Shown here: piece by piece, positions 31,240 to 39,045 of the stretch
Layout of the letters: each line of letters starts with the position of its first letter
How positions within the stretch are numbered: the first letter of the stretch is position 1
From: an uncultured delta proteobacterium
Lineage (GTDB): Bacteria; Myxococcota_A; UBA9160; JAFDET01
Assembly: GCA_947259215.1 (NCBI GenBank)
Contig: CAMYLJ010000026.1
Span: forward strand, 62,001 to 126,000
DNA length: 64,000 bases
Direction: 5' to 3'
Notes under the pieces: generated by a model
Databases searched by the model: none
The model's input: only the letters and a program-made list of their open reading frames with translations
What the model was told of the DNA's origin: nothing
Program-made: the position numbers and the translations under genes

Positions 31240-32430
31240 TCAGCCGCGGGGGAGCTGATCGAAGGGCAGGTCGCGGTCGGGACCCGGCTCGCGCGGCAGG
31301 CCCAGCACCCGCTCGGCGGCCTGGTTCTTCTGGATCTCGTCGGTGCCGCCGGCGATGTGGAAGGACGGCGCCATCAGGAAGATGTCCTGCCACATGCCGT
31401 CCTTGCCGGCGGCGTCGGCGCCGAGGAGACGCAGCCCGGCTTCGCCGCCCCCGGTCACGATCCGCGCCATGGCGAGCTTCATGACCGACGCTTCGGCGGC
31501 GGGCATCTCGCCGCGGCCGAGCTTCGTGATCATGCGCGCGTTCAGCAGCTCGAGGCTCTTCACCCAGGTGTAGAGCCGCGCCACGTCGTCGCGCAGCACG
31601 TCGTCCAGGCGCTCGGCGTTCTGGCGCACGTGGGCCAGGAAGTCCTCCCAGCGGAAGGACATCAGCTCGATCCCACCGATCGCCATGCGCTCGTGCATCA
31701 AGGTCGTCTTGGCCACCGCCCAGCCCCCACCCTCGGGACCCAGCCGGCAGTGATCGGGGATGCGCACTTCGTTCAGGAAGATCTCGTTGAAGTGCTCGCT
31801 GCCCGTCATCTGGCGCAGGGGGCGCACCTCGACGCCCGGTGTCTTCATGTCGAGCAGGAAGAAGCTGATGCCCTGGTGCTTGGGCAGGCTTGGATCGCTG
31901 CGCGCCAGCAGGATGCCCCAGTCGCCGTAGTGTCCGCCGGAGCACCAGGTCTTCTGGCCCGAGAGCACCCAGTCGTCGCCGTCGCGATCCGCGCGGCAGG
32001 CGACCCCCGCCAGGTCCGAGCCGGCGCCGGGCTCGCTGAAGAGCTGGCACCAGATCTCCTCGCCGCGCAGCATGGGCGCGAGGAAGCGCGCCTTCTGGGC
32101 ATCGCTTCCGTGGGCGATGATCGTCGGGCCCGCCATCCCGATCCCCACCACGAACACCGACTCGCCGAGGCCGGCCCGGGCCAGCTCCTGGTTCCAGACG
32201 ATCTGCTCGATGGGGCCGAGGCCGCGGCCGCCGAACTCGCGCGGCCAGGTGAGGGCGGCCCAGCCGTGTTCGTAGAGGGTGCGCTGCCAGGCCCGGTTGC
32301 TGCGCACCAGGGCCTCGTCGTCCACGTTCTGGGCGAAGGCGTGGACGTACTCCTTGGGCCCGTGCGCCTCTAGGAACGCACGCGCCTCGCTGCGAAAGGC
32401 CGCTTCCTGGGGAGAGTCTCGAAAGTCCAC
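31240..32430 (-). CDS. acyl-CoA dehydrogenase (FadE26/FadE17-like)
   Basis: A 396-residue FAD acyl-CoA dehydrogenase starting MDFRDSPQEAAFR. Features: WPREFGGRGLGPIEQ, SEPGAGSDLAGVACRA (FAD binding), LSGQKTWCSGGHYGDWGILL, and C-terminal FHIAGGTDEIQKNQAAERVLG. Length fits the family. Its promoter region holds a palindrome of the TnnAACnnGTTnnA type 24 bases before the start, the same type as upstream of the TetR gene at 36069. It is probably part of that regulon, and the likely substrate is a bulky or steroid-derived acyl-CoA (inference). Confidence 0.9.
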   Translation of the reverse strand: MDFRDSPQEAAFRSEARAFLEAHGPKEYVHAFAQNVDDEALVRSNRAWQRTLYEHGWAALTWPREFGGRGLGPIEQIVWNQELARAGLGESVFVVGIGMAGPTIIAHGSDAQKARFLAPMLRGEEIWCQLFSEPGAGSDLAGVACRADRDGDDWVLSGQKTWCSGGHYGDWGILLARSDPSLPKHQGISFFLLDMKTPGVEVRPLRQMTGSEHFNEIFLNEVRIPDHCRLGPEGGGWAVAKTTLMHERMAIGGIELMSFRWEDFLAHVRQNAERLDDVLRDDVARLYTWVKSLELLNARMITKLGRGEMPAAEASVMKLAMARIVTGGGEAGLRLLGADAAGKDGMWQDIFLMAPSFHIAGGTDEIQKNQAAERVLGLPREPGPDRDLPFDQLPRG

Positions 32431-32453
32431 TACCGGGCCCTTGACCGCGGGAG

Positions 32454-32467
32454 TAGAACACGTTTCA
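32454..32467. promoter_or_regulatory. KstR-type palindrome upstream of acyl-CoA dehydrogenase
   Basis: TAGAACACGTTTCA fits TnnAACnnGTTnnA, the form reported for mycobacterial KstR sites. Partial symmetry extends outward (GAGT...ACTC). It lies 24 bases upstream of the ATG of the minus-strand acyl-CoA dehydrogenase and shares AACACGTTTCA with the site at 36656-36669. Confidence 0.65.
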
Positions 32468-32525
32468 CTCTAGCAGGCAACCCCCGCCCCTGGGCGGGGG
32501 CGTGGGAGAAGCCGGAGCCGTGGAC

Positions 32526-32717
32526 CTACTCCTCGATGGAGATCGCCTGCTTGGGGCAGAGGCGCACCGCCTCTTCGACCTTGGCGCGCATGTCCGCGGG
32601 CGGATTCTCCTGAAGAATGGTGAGAGTGTCGTCTTCCTCGACGCGGAAGATCTCGGGGGCGACGCCCATGCAGACGGCGTTTGCCTCGCACAGGTCCCAG
32701 TCGACGACGACCTTCAT
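32526..32717 (-). CDS. small ferredoxin, 3Fe-4S or 4Fe-4S type
   Basis: A 63-residue ferredoxin: MKVVVDWDLCEANAVCMGVA with cysteines 9 and 15, then a C-terminal AVRLCPKQAI cysteine-proline. The three-cysteine pattern is that of the short 3Fe-4S ferredoxins which donate electrons to bacterial cytochromes P450 or other oxygenases. Start is ATG 32717; a longer start would overlap the divergent gene. It lies between three acyl-CoA dehydrogenase genes. Confidence 0.85.
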   Translation of the reverse strand: MKVVVDWDLCEANAVCMGVAPEIFRVEEDDTLTILQENPPADMRAKVEEAVRLCPKQAISIEE

Positions 32718-32776
32718 CGCACGCTCCTTGGCTGAGTGGGGCTCAAGGCATAGCACGCCGAAGGGAGAGCGGCAGC

Positions 32777-33952
32777 ATGTACGTGGACCTGACCTCCGAA
32801 CAGAAGCGCTTCCGCGACGAGCTGCGCGAGTACTTCGGCGCCATGATGACTCCGGAGCTCGTGGACGAGATCCGGGGTAGCGAGGGCGGTGGCCCGCTGT
32901 ACCGCGCGGCGCTGAAGCAGATGGGGAAGGACGGCCTGCTCGGCGTCGGCTGGCCGAAGGAGTACGGCGGGCGCGGCCTGACCTCGGTCGAGCAGTTCAT
33001 CTACTCCGACGAGGTGCAGCGGGCGGGCTACCCCCTGCCGTTCCTGACCCTGAACACCGTCGGTCCCACGCTCATGCACTTCGGGACCGACGACCAGAAG
33101 CAGGAGTTCCTGCCCCGGATCCTGGCCGGCGACGTCCACTTCTGCATCGGCTACTCGGAGCCCAGCGCGGGGACCGACCTGGCGTCGCTCCAGACGCGGG
33201 CCGTGCGCGAGGGCGACGAGTGGGTGATCAACGGCCAGAAGATCTGGACCAGCCTCGCCGACTTCGCGGACTACGTCTGGCTGGCCGCCCGCACCGACCC
33301 GGACGCCAAGAAGCACCGCGGCATCTCCATGTTCATCGTGCCGACCTCGTCGGAAGGCTTCAAGCTGACCCCGATCACCACCATGAGCGGGGTCCGCACC
33401 AACGCCACCTACTACGAGGACGTGCGCGTCCCGCATGCGGCGCTGGTCGGCGGCGAGAACCAGGGCTGGGGCCTGATCGTGAGCCAGCTCAACCACGAGC
33501 GCGTCTCGCTCGTGAACATCGGTCCCTCGGAGCGCCTCTACGACGAGGTGGTGGCCTGGGCGCGGGACGCCAAGATGGCCGACGGCGGCCGCGTGATCGA
33601 CGAGGCCTGGGTGAAGCTCAACCTGGCGCGCTTCAAGGCCAAGCTCGAGGCGCTGCGGCTCATGAACTGGAAGCAGGCCTGGTGCATGACCCAGGGTGCG
33701 CTGCATCCCGCCGACTCGTCCGCCGCCAAGGTGTTCGGCAGCGAGTTCTACATCGAGGGCTACAACCTGCTGCTCGAGGTGCTCGGCGCCCGCGGCATGC
33801 TCAAGGGCGATTCGCCGGAGGTCGCGCTCCGTGGCCAGCTCGAGATGCGGTACCTGTCGTCGCTGATCCTGACCTTCGGCGGCGGCACCAACGAAGTGCA
33901 GCGGGACATCATCGCCATGGCCGGGCTGCAGCTCCCCCACTACAAGGACTGA
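32777..33952 (+). CDS. acyl-CoA dehydrogenase, FadE29-like subunit
   Basis: A 391-residue acyl-CoA dehydrogenase beginning MYVDLTSEQKRFRDELREYF. Segments such as GVGWPKEYGGRG, FCIGYSEPSAGTDLASLQTR, TNATYYEDVRVP and LILTFGGGTNEVQRDIIAMAGL closely follow the mycobacterial FadE29 (ChsE2) sequence as I recall it. It is followed 3 bases later by a second, shorter dehydrogenase resembling FadE28. In mycobacteria FadE28 and FadE29 form an alpha2-beta2 heterotetramer that oxidises the three-carbon steroid side chain. Start ATG 32777 has AAGGGAGA upstream. Confidence 0.88.
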   Translation: MYVDLTSEQKRFRDELREYFGAMMTPELVDEIRGSEGGGPLYRAALKQMGKDGLLGVGWPKEYGGRGLTSVEQFIYSDEVQRAGYPLPFLTLNTVGPTLMHFGTDDQKQEFLPRILAGDVHFCIGYSEPSAGTDLASLQTRAVREGDEWVINGQKIWTSLADFADYVWLAARTDPDAKKHRGISMFIVPTSSEGFKLTPITTMSGVRTNATYYEDVRVPHAALVGGENQGWGLIVSQLNHERVSLVNIGPSERLYDEVVAWARDAKMADGGRVIDEAWVKLNLARFKAKLEALRLMNWKQAWCMTQGALHPADSSAAKVFGSEFYIEGYNLLLEVLGARGMLKGDSPEVALRGQLEMRYLSSLILTFGGGTNEVQRDIIAMAGLQLPHYKD

Positions 33953-33955
33953 GCC

Positions 33956-35032
33956 ATGGACTTCAGCTTCACCGAAGAGCAGGAGGCGCTGCGCGAGCTG
34001 GCGCGAAAGATCCTGGGCGATTTGGCCTCCCCGGAGCGCCTGCGCGAGATCGAGGGCAGCGACGAGTTCTTCGACCGCAATCTCTGGAGCGAGCTCGCCA
34101 AGGCCAACCTGCTCGGCGCTTCCCTGCCCGAGGCGCACGGCGGAAGCGACCAGGGCTTCTTCGAAGTGTGCCTGCTGCTCCAGGAGCAGGGCCGCAGCGT
34201 GGCGCCGCTTCCGCTGCACGGCACCCTGATCGCGGCCCAGGCCCTGGCGCGCTTCGGAAGCGACGCCCAGCAGGCCGCGTGGTTGCCCAAGGTGGTGAGC
34301 GGCGACGCAGTGCTGGCGCTGGCCCTCGAGGAGGAGGGCAACGACGACCTGCTGGCGCCCACCACCAGCGCCCGCCGCGACGGCGATGCCTGGCGCCTGG
34401 ACGGCACCAAGGTGGCCGTGGCCGCGGCCGGTGTCGCCGACCGCCTGCTGGTCACCGCCGGCGACGGCGCCTTCCTGGTGGATCCGGCGGGCGCCGGCGT
34501 GAGCCTCTCGAAGCAGACCGGAACCAGCCGCGAGCCCGTCTGGTGGCTGACGCTCGAAGGCGCGGCGGGCGAGCGGCTCGAGGGTGCAGAGCTCGCCTGG
34601 ATCACGCACCGCGCGGTCACGGGCCTGTGCGCGATCCAGCTCGGCGTCTCCGAGCGCGCCCTCGAGATGACGGCTCAGTACGGGCGGGAGCGCGAGCAGT
34701 TCGATCGGCCCATCGGGAGCTTCCAGGCCTTCCACCAGCGCGCCGCCGACGCCTTCATCAACGTGGAGGCCATCCGCCTCACCGTGTGGGAGACGGCGTT
34801 CCTGCTCGACGAGGGCCGCGACGCCAGCCAGGCCGTGGACGTCGCCAAGTACTGGGCCTGCGAGGGCGGCCAGTCCGCGGGCTACGCCTGCCAGCACCTG
34901 CACGGCGGCATCGGCATGGACGTGGACTACCCGCTGCACCGCTACTACATGTGGGCCAAGCAGCTGGAGCTCTCGCTCGGCTCCGCGCACCGCGCCCTCA
35001 CGCGCCTGGGCGCCGCCGAAGCGCGTCCCTAG
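33956..35032 (+). CDS. acyl-CoA dehydrogenase, FadE28-like subunit
   Basis: A 358-residue acyl-CoA dehydrogenase-fold protein starting MDFSFTEEQEALRELA. The C-terminal block CQHLHGGIGMDVDYPLHRYY matches the FadE28 (ChsE1) type, which pairs with FadE29. The central flavin region is shortened relative to homotetrameric enzymes. It directly follows the FadE29-like gene (3-base gap), so the two likely form an obligate heteromer on a branched or steroid side-chain CoA ester. Its 3' end lies within the left copy of the 53-bp repeat that flanks the transposon. Confidence 0.87.
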   Translation: MDFSFTEEQEALRELARKILGDLASPERLREIEGSDEFFDRNLWSELAKANLLGASLPEAHGGSDQGFFEVCLLLQEQGRSVAPLPLHGTLIAAQALARFGSDAQQAAWLPKVVSGDAVLALALEEEGNDDLLAPTTSARRDGDAWRLDGTKVAVAAAGVADRLLVTAGDGAFLVDPAGAGVSLSKQTGTSREPVWWLTLEGAAGERLEGAELAWITHRAVTGLCAIQLGVSERALEMTAQYGREREQFDRPIGSFQAFHQRAADAFINVEAIRLTVWETAFLLDEGRDASQAVDVAKYWACEGGQSAGYACQHLHGGIGMDVDYPLHRYYMWAKQLELSLGSAHRALTRLGAAEARP

Positions 35033-35059
35033 CCGTCGCCGTTCTTCAGCAGCAGCCCG
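35007..35059. repeat. 53-bp direct repeat, left copy, flanking the HUH element
   Basis: It matches 36047-36099 at 50 of 53 positions. It contains the last codons of the FadE28-like gene and, on the other strand, a copy of the last codons of the TetR gene (GLLLKNGD). The empty site therefore held one copy where the two genes converge. Confidence 0.85.
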
Positions 35060-35091
35060 TAAGAAACGGGGACGGTCCTTAGAAACGCTTC
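35060..35091. repeat. left terminal inverted repeat of the HUH element
   Basis: 32 bp, starting TAAGAAACGGGGACGGTCCT; 31 of 32 positions match the inverse of the right end. It carries two nested GAAACG half-sites in direct orientation. Confidence 0.8.
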
Positions 35092-35954
35092 CTGCGGGGG
35101 AGCGCCATCCGTTTGCGCTTTAGCGCTTGGCTCAGGGCAGCTGGCGTGACGCCGAGGGTGGGTGCGATCGACTCCAGGCTCAGGCCGCGCGCGACGGCGG
35201 CTGCGCATATCCGAACCCGCGCTTCGCAGACCGCAGATCGTCGGCTGCCCGCCGCGAGCTGCCGCGCCTCGACGCGGAGCTCGTCGCAGATCTTGCGCAC
35301 CAGCGCGGGTAGCTCGCCGTTGCCGATGCGTACATCGCTTCGGCATCGCGAGATGGCAGGGTTGCTGGGGTTGAACTCCAGCTCCGGCGGCTCGTCATCA
35401 ACGACTGCCAATAGCCCGCGCCGCAGCGTCGCCCGAACTCGCGCCGGATCCGAACCCATCAGTGCCAGCGCATCGCGCGTCGTGTGGAAGCTGCGCGCCG
35501 GCTGGTGCCCGAGCAGTGCTCCGTGCCCAACCCATGGGAACCGCTCCAACGCGGCCAGGTCGCTCACGACGCCGTGCTTCCACGGGTTCCGGTGCACGTA
35601 CAGGATCGTGCCGAGAAGGTCTGCATCGTCGTCGAGGGGACGGGAGCGGTAGCGGCTCTGGAAGAGATGGCCGACCCGTCCATGTCGGCGGTTGAAATGC
35701 ATCGCGTAGCTTGTGTTCAGCGACGCCATCACCCGGTCGAGTGGGATCTGGCGCGTCTGCACGACCAAGTGCACGTGATTCGGGATCAGCGCCCAGGCGA
35801 AGCACGGCATTCCGGCTGCCGGGAACGTGCGGTCGAGCCGGGACAGCAGCTCTTCTCGATCCCGATCGTCCGCAAAGATGCGCCGCCTCTCGACGCCGCG
35901 AAGGATGATGTGGTGGATCATCCCCGGCTCGTCGATCCGAGGTCCTCGGGGCAT
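35079..35954 (-). CDS. REP-associated tyrosine (Y1) transposase
   Basis: A 291-residue protein with an N-terminal Y1/HUH domain: GMIHHIILRGVERRRIF, the HUH pair in LIPNHVHLVVQT, and SYAMHFNRRHGRVGHLFQSR with YVHRNPWKHG downstream, near the usual catalytic tyrosine. The C-terminal 100 residues contain a helix-turn-helix-like region (LSLESIAPTLGVTPAALSQA), as in TnpA-REP proteins. It nicks single-stranded DNA at structured ends. Its stop codon lies inside the left terminal repeat. Confidence 0.9.
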   Translation of the reverse strand: MPRGPRIDEPGMIHHIILRGVERRRIFADDRDREELLSRLDRTFPAAGMPCFAWALIPNHVHLVVQTRQIPLDRVMASLNTSYAMHFNRRHGRVGHLFQSRYRSRPLDDDADLLGTILYVHRNPWKHGVVSDLAALERFPWVGHGALLGHQPARSFHTTRDALALMGSDPARVRATLRRGLLAVVDDEPPELEFNPSNPAISRCRSDVRIGNGELPALVRKICDELRVEARQLAAGSRRSAVCEARVRICAAAVARGLSLESIAPTLGVTPAALSQALKRKRMALPRRKRF

Positions 35955-36012
35955 TTGTTCACTCCGCGGGACCTGCGGGGCACTCGAAGGGTAGCGCGTC
36001 GGCCGCGACCTC

Positions 36013-36044
36013 GAAGCGTTTCTTAGGACCGTCCCCGTTTCTTA
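36013..36044. repeat. right terminal inverted repeat of the HUH element
   Basis: Inverse of the left end with one mismatch; ends CCGTCCCCGTTTCTTA before the right flanking repeat. Confidence 0.8.
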
Positions 36045-36046
36045 GG

Positions 36047-36099
36047 TGGGCGCGGCGGAAGCGCGTCCCTAGCGGTCGCCGTTCTTCAGCAGCAGCCCG
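36047..36099. repeat. 53-bp direct repeat, right copy
   Basis: 50 of 53 bases match 35007-35059. It includes the true 3' end of the TetR gene (stop 36069-36071) and a copy of the FadE28-like gene's last codons. Confidence 0.85.
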
Positions 36100-36644
36100 G
36101 CGGTCGACTTCATCTGGTCGATGATGCCGGCCTGCGTGTGCAGCCCGCCGGACCAGCCGACCAGGCACGAGAACCAGACGTGCTCCAGCACCAGGGCCAG
36201 GGCGCGCTCGTCCTCGCTCGGCGGACGCTCGCTGGCGTCGCGCTCGCCGCGGATGGCGGCGGTGATGAGCCGCGCCATGCGGTCGTGGAAGCTCGACACC
36301 TTCTCGGCGATCTCGGGATCGCCGGACGTCATGGCGCGCAGCACGGCGCGTGTCAGGTTGGGGCGCCGGCACAGCCCGCGGGTGCCGGCGGCGAAGAAAG
36401 CGGTGAGCCGTTCCGCCGCGCTGTCGCCCCGCGGCGGGCGCGCCAGGCTCCGGCGCTCCAGCTCCTCGGCCTCCTGCTCCAGGGCCGCCACCAGCAGGTC
36501 TTCCTTGCTGCGGAAGCGTCGGTAGAGGGTCCCGAGGGCGACGCCGGCCTGGTCCGCCACGTCGCGGAGGCGGACCGCCTCGAAGCCACCCTGCTCGGCC
36601 AGCTCCACGGCCGTCTCGACGATGCGGCGGGCGCGCTCCTCCAT
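36069..36644 (-). CDS. TetR-family regulator, KstR-like
   Basis: A 191-residue repressor with a normal TetR HTH: AVELAEQGGFEAVRLRDVAD then QAGVALGTLYRRFRSKEDLL. The downstream LCRRPNLTRAVLRAMTSGDPE and the SKEDLLVAALEQE block resemble KstR, the steroid-catabolism repressor of mycobacteria. A near-perfect operator TGAAACACGTTTCA lies 12 bases before the ATG, so it probably represses itself. The matching site in front of the acyl-CoA dehydrogenase at 32430 indicates a local regulon. The natural ligand is probably a CoA thioester (by analogy). Confidence 0.87.
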   Translation of the reverse strand: MEERARRIVETAVELAEQGGFEAVRLRDVADQAGVALGTLYRRFRSKEDLLVAALEQEAEELERRSLARPPRGDSAAERLTAFFAAGTRGLCRRPNLTRAVLRAMTSGDPEIAEKVSSFHDRMARLITAAIRGERDASERPPSEDERALALVLEHVWFSCLVGWSGGLHTQAGIIDQMKSTAGLLLKNGDR

Positions 36645-36655
36645 GCCGCTGGAAT

Positions 36656-36669
36656 TGAAACACGTTTCA
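36656..36669. promoter_or_regulatory. KstR-type palindromic operator in the TetR promoter
   Basis: TGAAAC-AC-GTTTCA: perfect 6-bp arms with a 2-base spacer, matching TnnAACnnGTTnnA. Outer bases AA/TT extend the symmetry with one mismatch. It sits between the TetR start and the upstream enoyl-CoA hydratase stop. Confidence 0.75.
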
Positions 36670-36719
36670 GTTTGGGGGTCCAGTCCGTCTGAGCCCGGGC
36701 TTCAGGGCTACTCGAGTGC

Positions 36720-37490
36720 CTAGCTTCCCTGGTAGACGGGATCGCGGCGCTCCACCATGGCGGCGATCCCTTCCATTGCATCCTTGCTGTTGAAGAGAAG
36801 GGCGCCGTCGGCGCGGAGGCGTGCCGCCGCGGCGTCGCGTGCGGGGCGCTCCGCGGCGCGCTGGCCCGCCAGGGCCGACTGGACTGCGAGCGGTGCGTTC
36901 GCGGCGATGGCTTGCGCCACGCCGAGGGCGCGTTCGAGCTGCTCGCCGGCAGGGACCACCTCGGAGACCAGCCCGGCAGCAAGCGCCTGCTCGGCGTCGA
37001 AGGTCTCTGCGCCCAGGAGCCAGCGCGTTCCGCGCGCGCCGAGGCGAGCCCCGAGACGGAAGGTCGCTCCGCCGAGGGGAACGATCCCCCGTGCGACCTC
37101 GAGCTGAGCGAACGTCGTGTTCGCAGATGCGATGACGGCTTGCGAAGCCAGCGCCAGCTCGATGCCGAGCGTGAAGCAGCGGCCCTGCACGGCCACGACG
37201 ATCGGCTTCGGGCACGGTTCTCCCACGAAGTCCCAGGGATCGCAGAGGTCTGCGGGAAGGATCGAGGTCGCGTCGCCCTGGGCCAGGGCCGGTGCCACGT
37301 TCATCAGGTCGAGACCTGCCGTGAAGTCGGGCCCGTGCCCGAACACCAGACCGACCCGAAGGGTTGGATCGTTGGCGAGATCCGTGTACGCCTGGGCGAC
37401 GGCCTGGATGATCTCGATGTTCCAGGCGTTGCGCTTCTCCGGGCGGTTGACGCCGATCCGCAGAACGGCTCCTTCACGGTCGATGGTCAC
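36720..37490 (-). CDS. enoyl-CoA hydratase/isomerase family protein
   Basis: A 256-residue crotonase-fold enzyme. Family blocks: RPEKRNAWNIEIIQAV near the N-terminus, FGHGPDFTAGLDL (oxyanion hole 1), VVAVQGRCFTLGIELALASQ (oxyanion hole 2) and TTFAQLEVARGIVPLGGATF. The usual catalytic glutamate positions are only partly evident, so hydratase, isomerase or hydrolase are all possible. GTG 37490 is the best start, with CAGGAGAG about 25 bases upstream. It is last in the minus-strand unit acyl-CoA dehydrogenase-pyrE-GH172-ligase-hydratase. Confidence 0.85.
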   Translation of the reverse strand: MTIDREGAVLRIGVNRPEKRNAWNIEIIQAVAQAYTDLANDPTLRVGLVFGHGPDFTAGLDLMNVAPALAQGDATSILPADLCDPWDFVGEPCPKPIVVAVQGRCFTLGIELALASQAVIASANTTFAQLEVARGIVPLGGATFRLGARLGARGTRWLLGAETFDAEQALAAGLVSEVVPAGEQLERALGVAQAIAANAPLAVQSALAGQRAAERPARDAAAARLRADGALLFNSKDAMEGIAAMVERRDPVYQGS

Positions 37491-37528
37491 GAGGTCTGAA
37501 ATCGCTGGATGCTCTCCTGGATTGACAG

Positions 37529-39022
37529 CTACTTCTTGAGCTCCCGCTTCAGGATCTTGCCCGTCGGCCCCTTGGGCAGCTCGTCGAGGAACTCGACGAT
37601 GCGGGGGTACTTGTAGGCGGCCAGGCGCTGCTTGGCCCAGGTGATCAGCTCCTCGGCGGTGACGCTCTTGCCGGCGCCCAGGGCCACGATGGCCTTCACC
37701 TCTTCGCCGTGGCTCTCGTGCTCCACGCCGATCACCGCGGCCTCGATCACGGCTTCGTGCTCGTAGAGCACCTCTTCGATCTCGCGCGGATAGACGTTGA
37801 AGCCGCCGCGCAGGATCATGTCCTTCTTGCGGTCCACGATCGTGTAGCAGCCGTCCTCGTCGCGCACGCCGACGTCTCCGCTGTGGAACCAGCCGTCGCG
37901 GAGGGTTTCGGCGTTGGCCTCGGGGCGCTTCCAGTAGCCCTTCATGATGTTGTGGCCGCGGATGCAGATCTCGCCGGGCTCGCCGTCGGGGAGCGGGTTG
38001 TCGTCGGCGTCGAGGATCGCCATCTCGACGCCCCAGACCGGGTAGCCGATGGAGCCCACCTTGCGCGGGCGGTCCAGCATGTTGAAGCTCGCCACCGGCG
38101 AGGTCTCCGAGAGGCCGTAGCCCTCCAGGATCGGGACGGCGTACTTCTCCTCGAAGGACTTCATCACCTCCACCGGCATGGGCGCGCCACCGCACATGCA
38201 GAAGCGCAGGCTCGAGAGGTCGAAAGCGTCGCCGCCCTCGTGGTGGAGCAGGGCGAAGTACATGGTGGGGACGCCGGCGAAGAGGGTCACCTGGTCGCGC
38301 TGCATGATCTCGAAGGCCAGCTCCGGGGTGAAGCGCGGCAGCAGGGTGAAGGTGCCGCCGGCCGCGATGGTGGCGTTCTGGATGCAGGTCTGTCCGAAGG
38401 AGTGGAAGAGAGGCAGGGTGGCGAGCGCCACCTGGTCGCCGTCTACGGGCAGGAGCTTCGGGACGACGATGGCGCAGTTGATCAGCAGGTTGGAGTGGCT
38501 GAGCTCGGCGCCCTTGGGCTTGCCGGTGGTGCCGGAGGTGTAGAGGATCACCGCGGTGTCGTCGGGACTCGTCGGGTGCAGCGCCTCGATCGGGTCCGCG
38601 GCCGCCAGGTCCCAGACGGTCTCGCCCTCTCCGCCGCCGGCCCACACGACGGGCACGCCCGCCGCCGCGGCGCCTTCCGTCGCCGGCTGGGCGAAGAGCG
38701 GGTGCGCGAAGAGCAGCGTCGCCTCGGAGTCCTGGAGGTGGTAGGTCACCTCCGGCGCCGAGAGCAGCACGTTCAGCGGCACCGCGGCGCCACCGGCGTA
38801 GAGGATCCCGAAGTAGGCGATGGTGAAGTCCGGGACGTTCGGGATCATGATCCCGACCTTCTGCCCGGGCTCGAGCCCGCGCTGGCGCAGGGCGCTGGCC
38901 ACGCCGCGGGCGGCGCGGTCGAGCTGCGCGTAGGTCAGCGCGAAGTCGTTGATCTTGACGGCCACATGCTCGGGCCGCTGGCTGGCGCTGCCCTGGAGGA
39001 TCGTGCCGAGGTTCAGGCTCAT
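37529..39022 (-). CDS. long-chain-fatty-acid-CoA ligase (AMP-binding)
   Basis: A 497-residue acyl-CoA synthetase of the ANL family. AMP-binding P-loop AVILYTSGTTGKPKGAELSH, then LPLFHSFGQTC, ILEGYGLSETSPV, GWFHSGDVGVRDEDG, DRKKDMILRGGFNVYPREIE and the C-terminal LPKGPTGKILKREL with the catalytic lysine. It activates a carboxylate to acyl-CoA using ATP. It is 23 bases after the GH172 gene in the same direction. Substrate chain length cannot be told, though context favours lipid or steroid breakdown. Confidence 0.92.
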   Translation of the reverse strand: MSLNLGTILQGSASQRPEHVAVKINDFALTYAQLDRAARGVASALRQRGLEPGQKVGIMIPNVPDFTIAYFGILYAGGAAVPLNVLLSAPEVTYHLQDSEATLLFAHPLFAQPATEGAAAAGVPVVWAGGGEGETVWDLAAADPIEALHPTSPDDTAVILYTSGTTGKPKGAELSHSNLLINCAIVVPKLLPVDGDQVALATLPLFHSFGQTCIQNATIAAGGTFTLLPRFTPELAFEIMQRDQVTLFAGVPTMYFALLHHEGGDAFDLSSLRFCMCGGAPMPVEVMKSFEEKYAVPILEGYGLSETSPVASFNMLDRPRKVGSIGYPVWGVEMAILDADDNPLPDGEPGEICIRGHNIMKGYWKRPEANAETLRDGWFHSGDVGVRDEDGCYTIVDRKKDMILRGGFNVYPREIEEVLYEHEAVIEAAVIGVEHESHGEEVKAIVALGAGKSVTAEELITWAKQRLAAYKYPRIVEFLDELPKGPTGKILKRELKK

Positions 39023-39045
39023 GGGGTCTCTCCTCTTGCGAGCGA

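Larger units (their letters stand above)
35060..36044. mobile_element. Y1 (HUH) transposase element with 32-bp inverted ends
   Basis: A 985-bp unit containing one transposase gene. The ends 35060-35091 and 36013-36044 are inverted copies differing at one base; each begins TAAGAAACGGGGACGGTCCT. Such GAAACGGGGACGGTCC ends are common beside REP-associated Y1 transposases. The unit separates the FadE28-like gene from the convergent TetR gene and is flanked by 53-bp direct repeats, which is unexpected for an HUH element. Confidence 0.85.

Noticed and set aside
35029-35346. Open frame ending in GLLLKNGDG on the minus strand
   Set aside because: Its C-terminal match to the TetR protein comes only from the 53-bp flanking repeat; the rest is antisense to the transposase.
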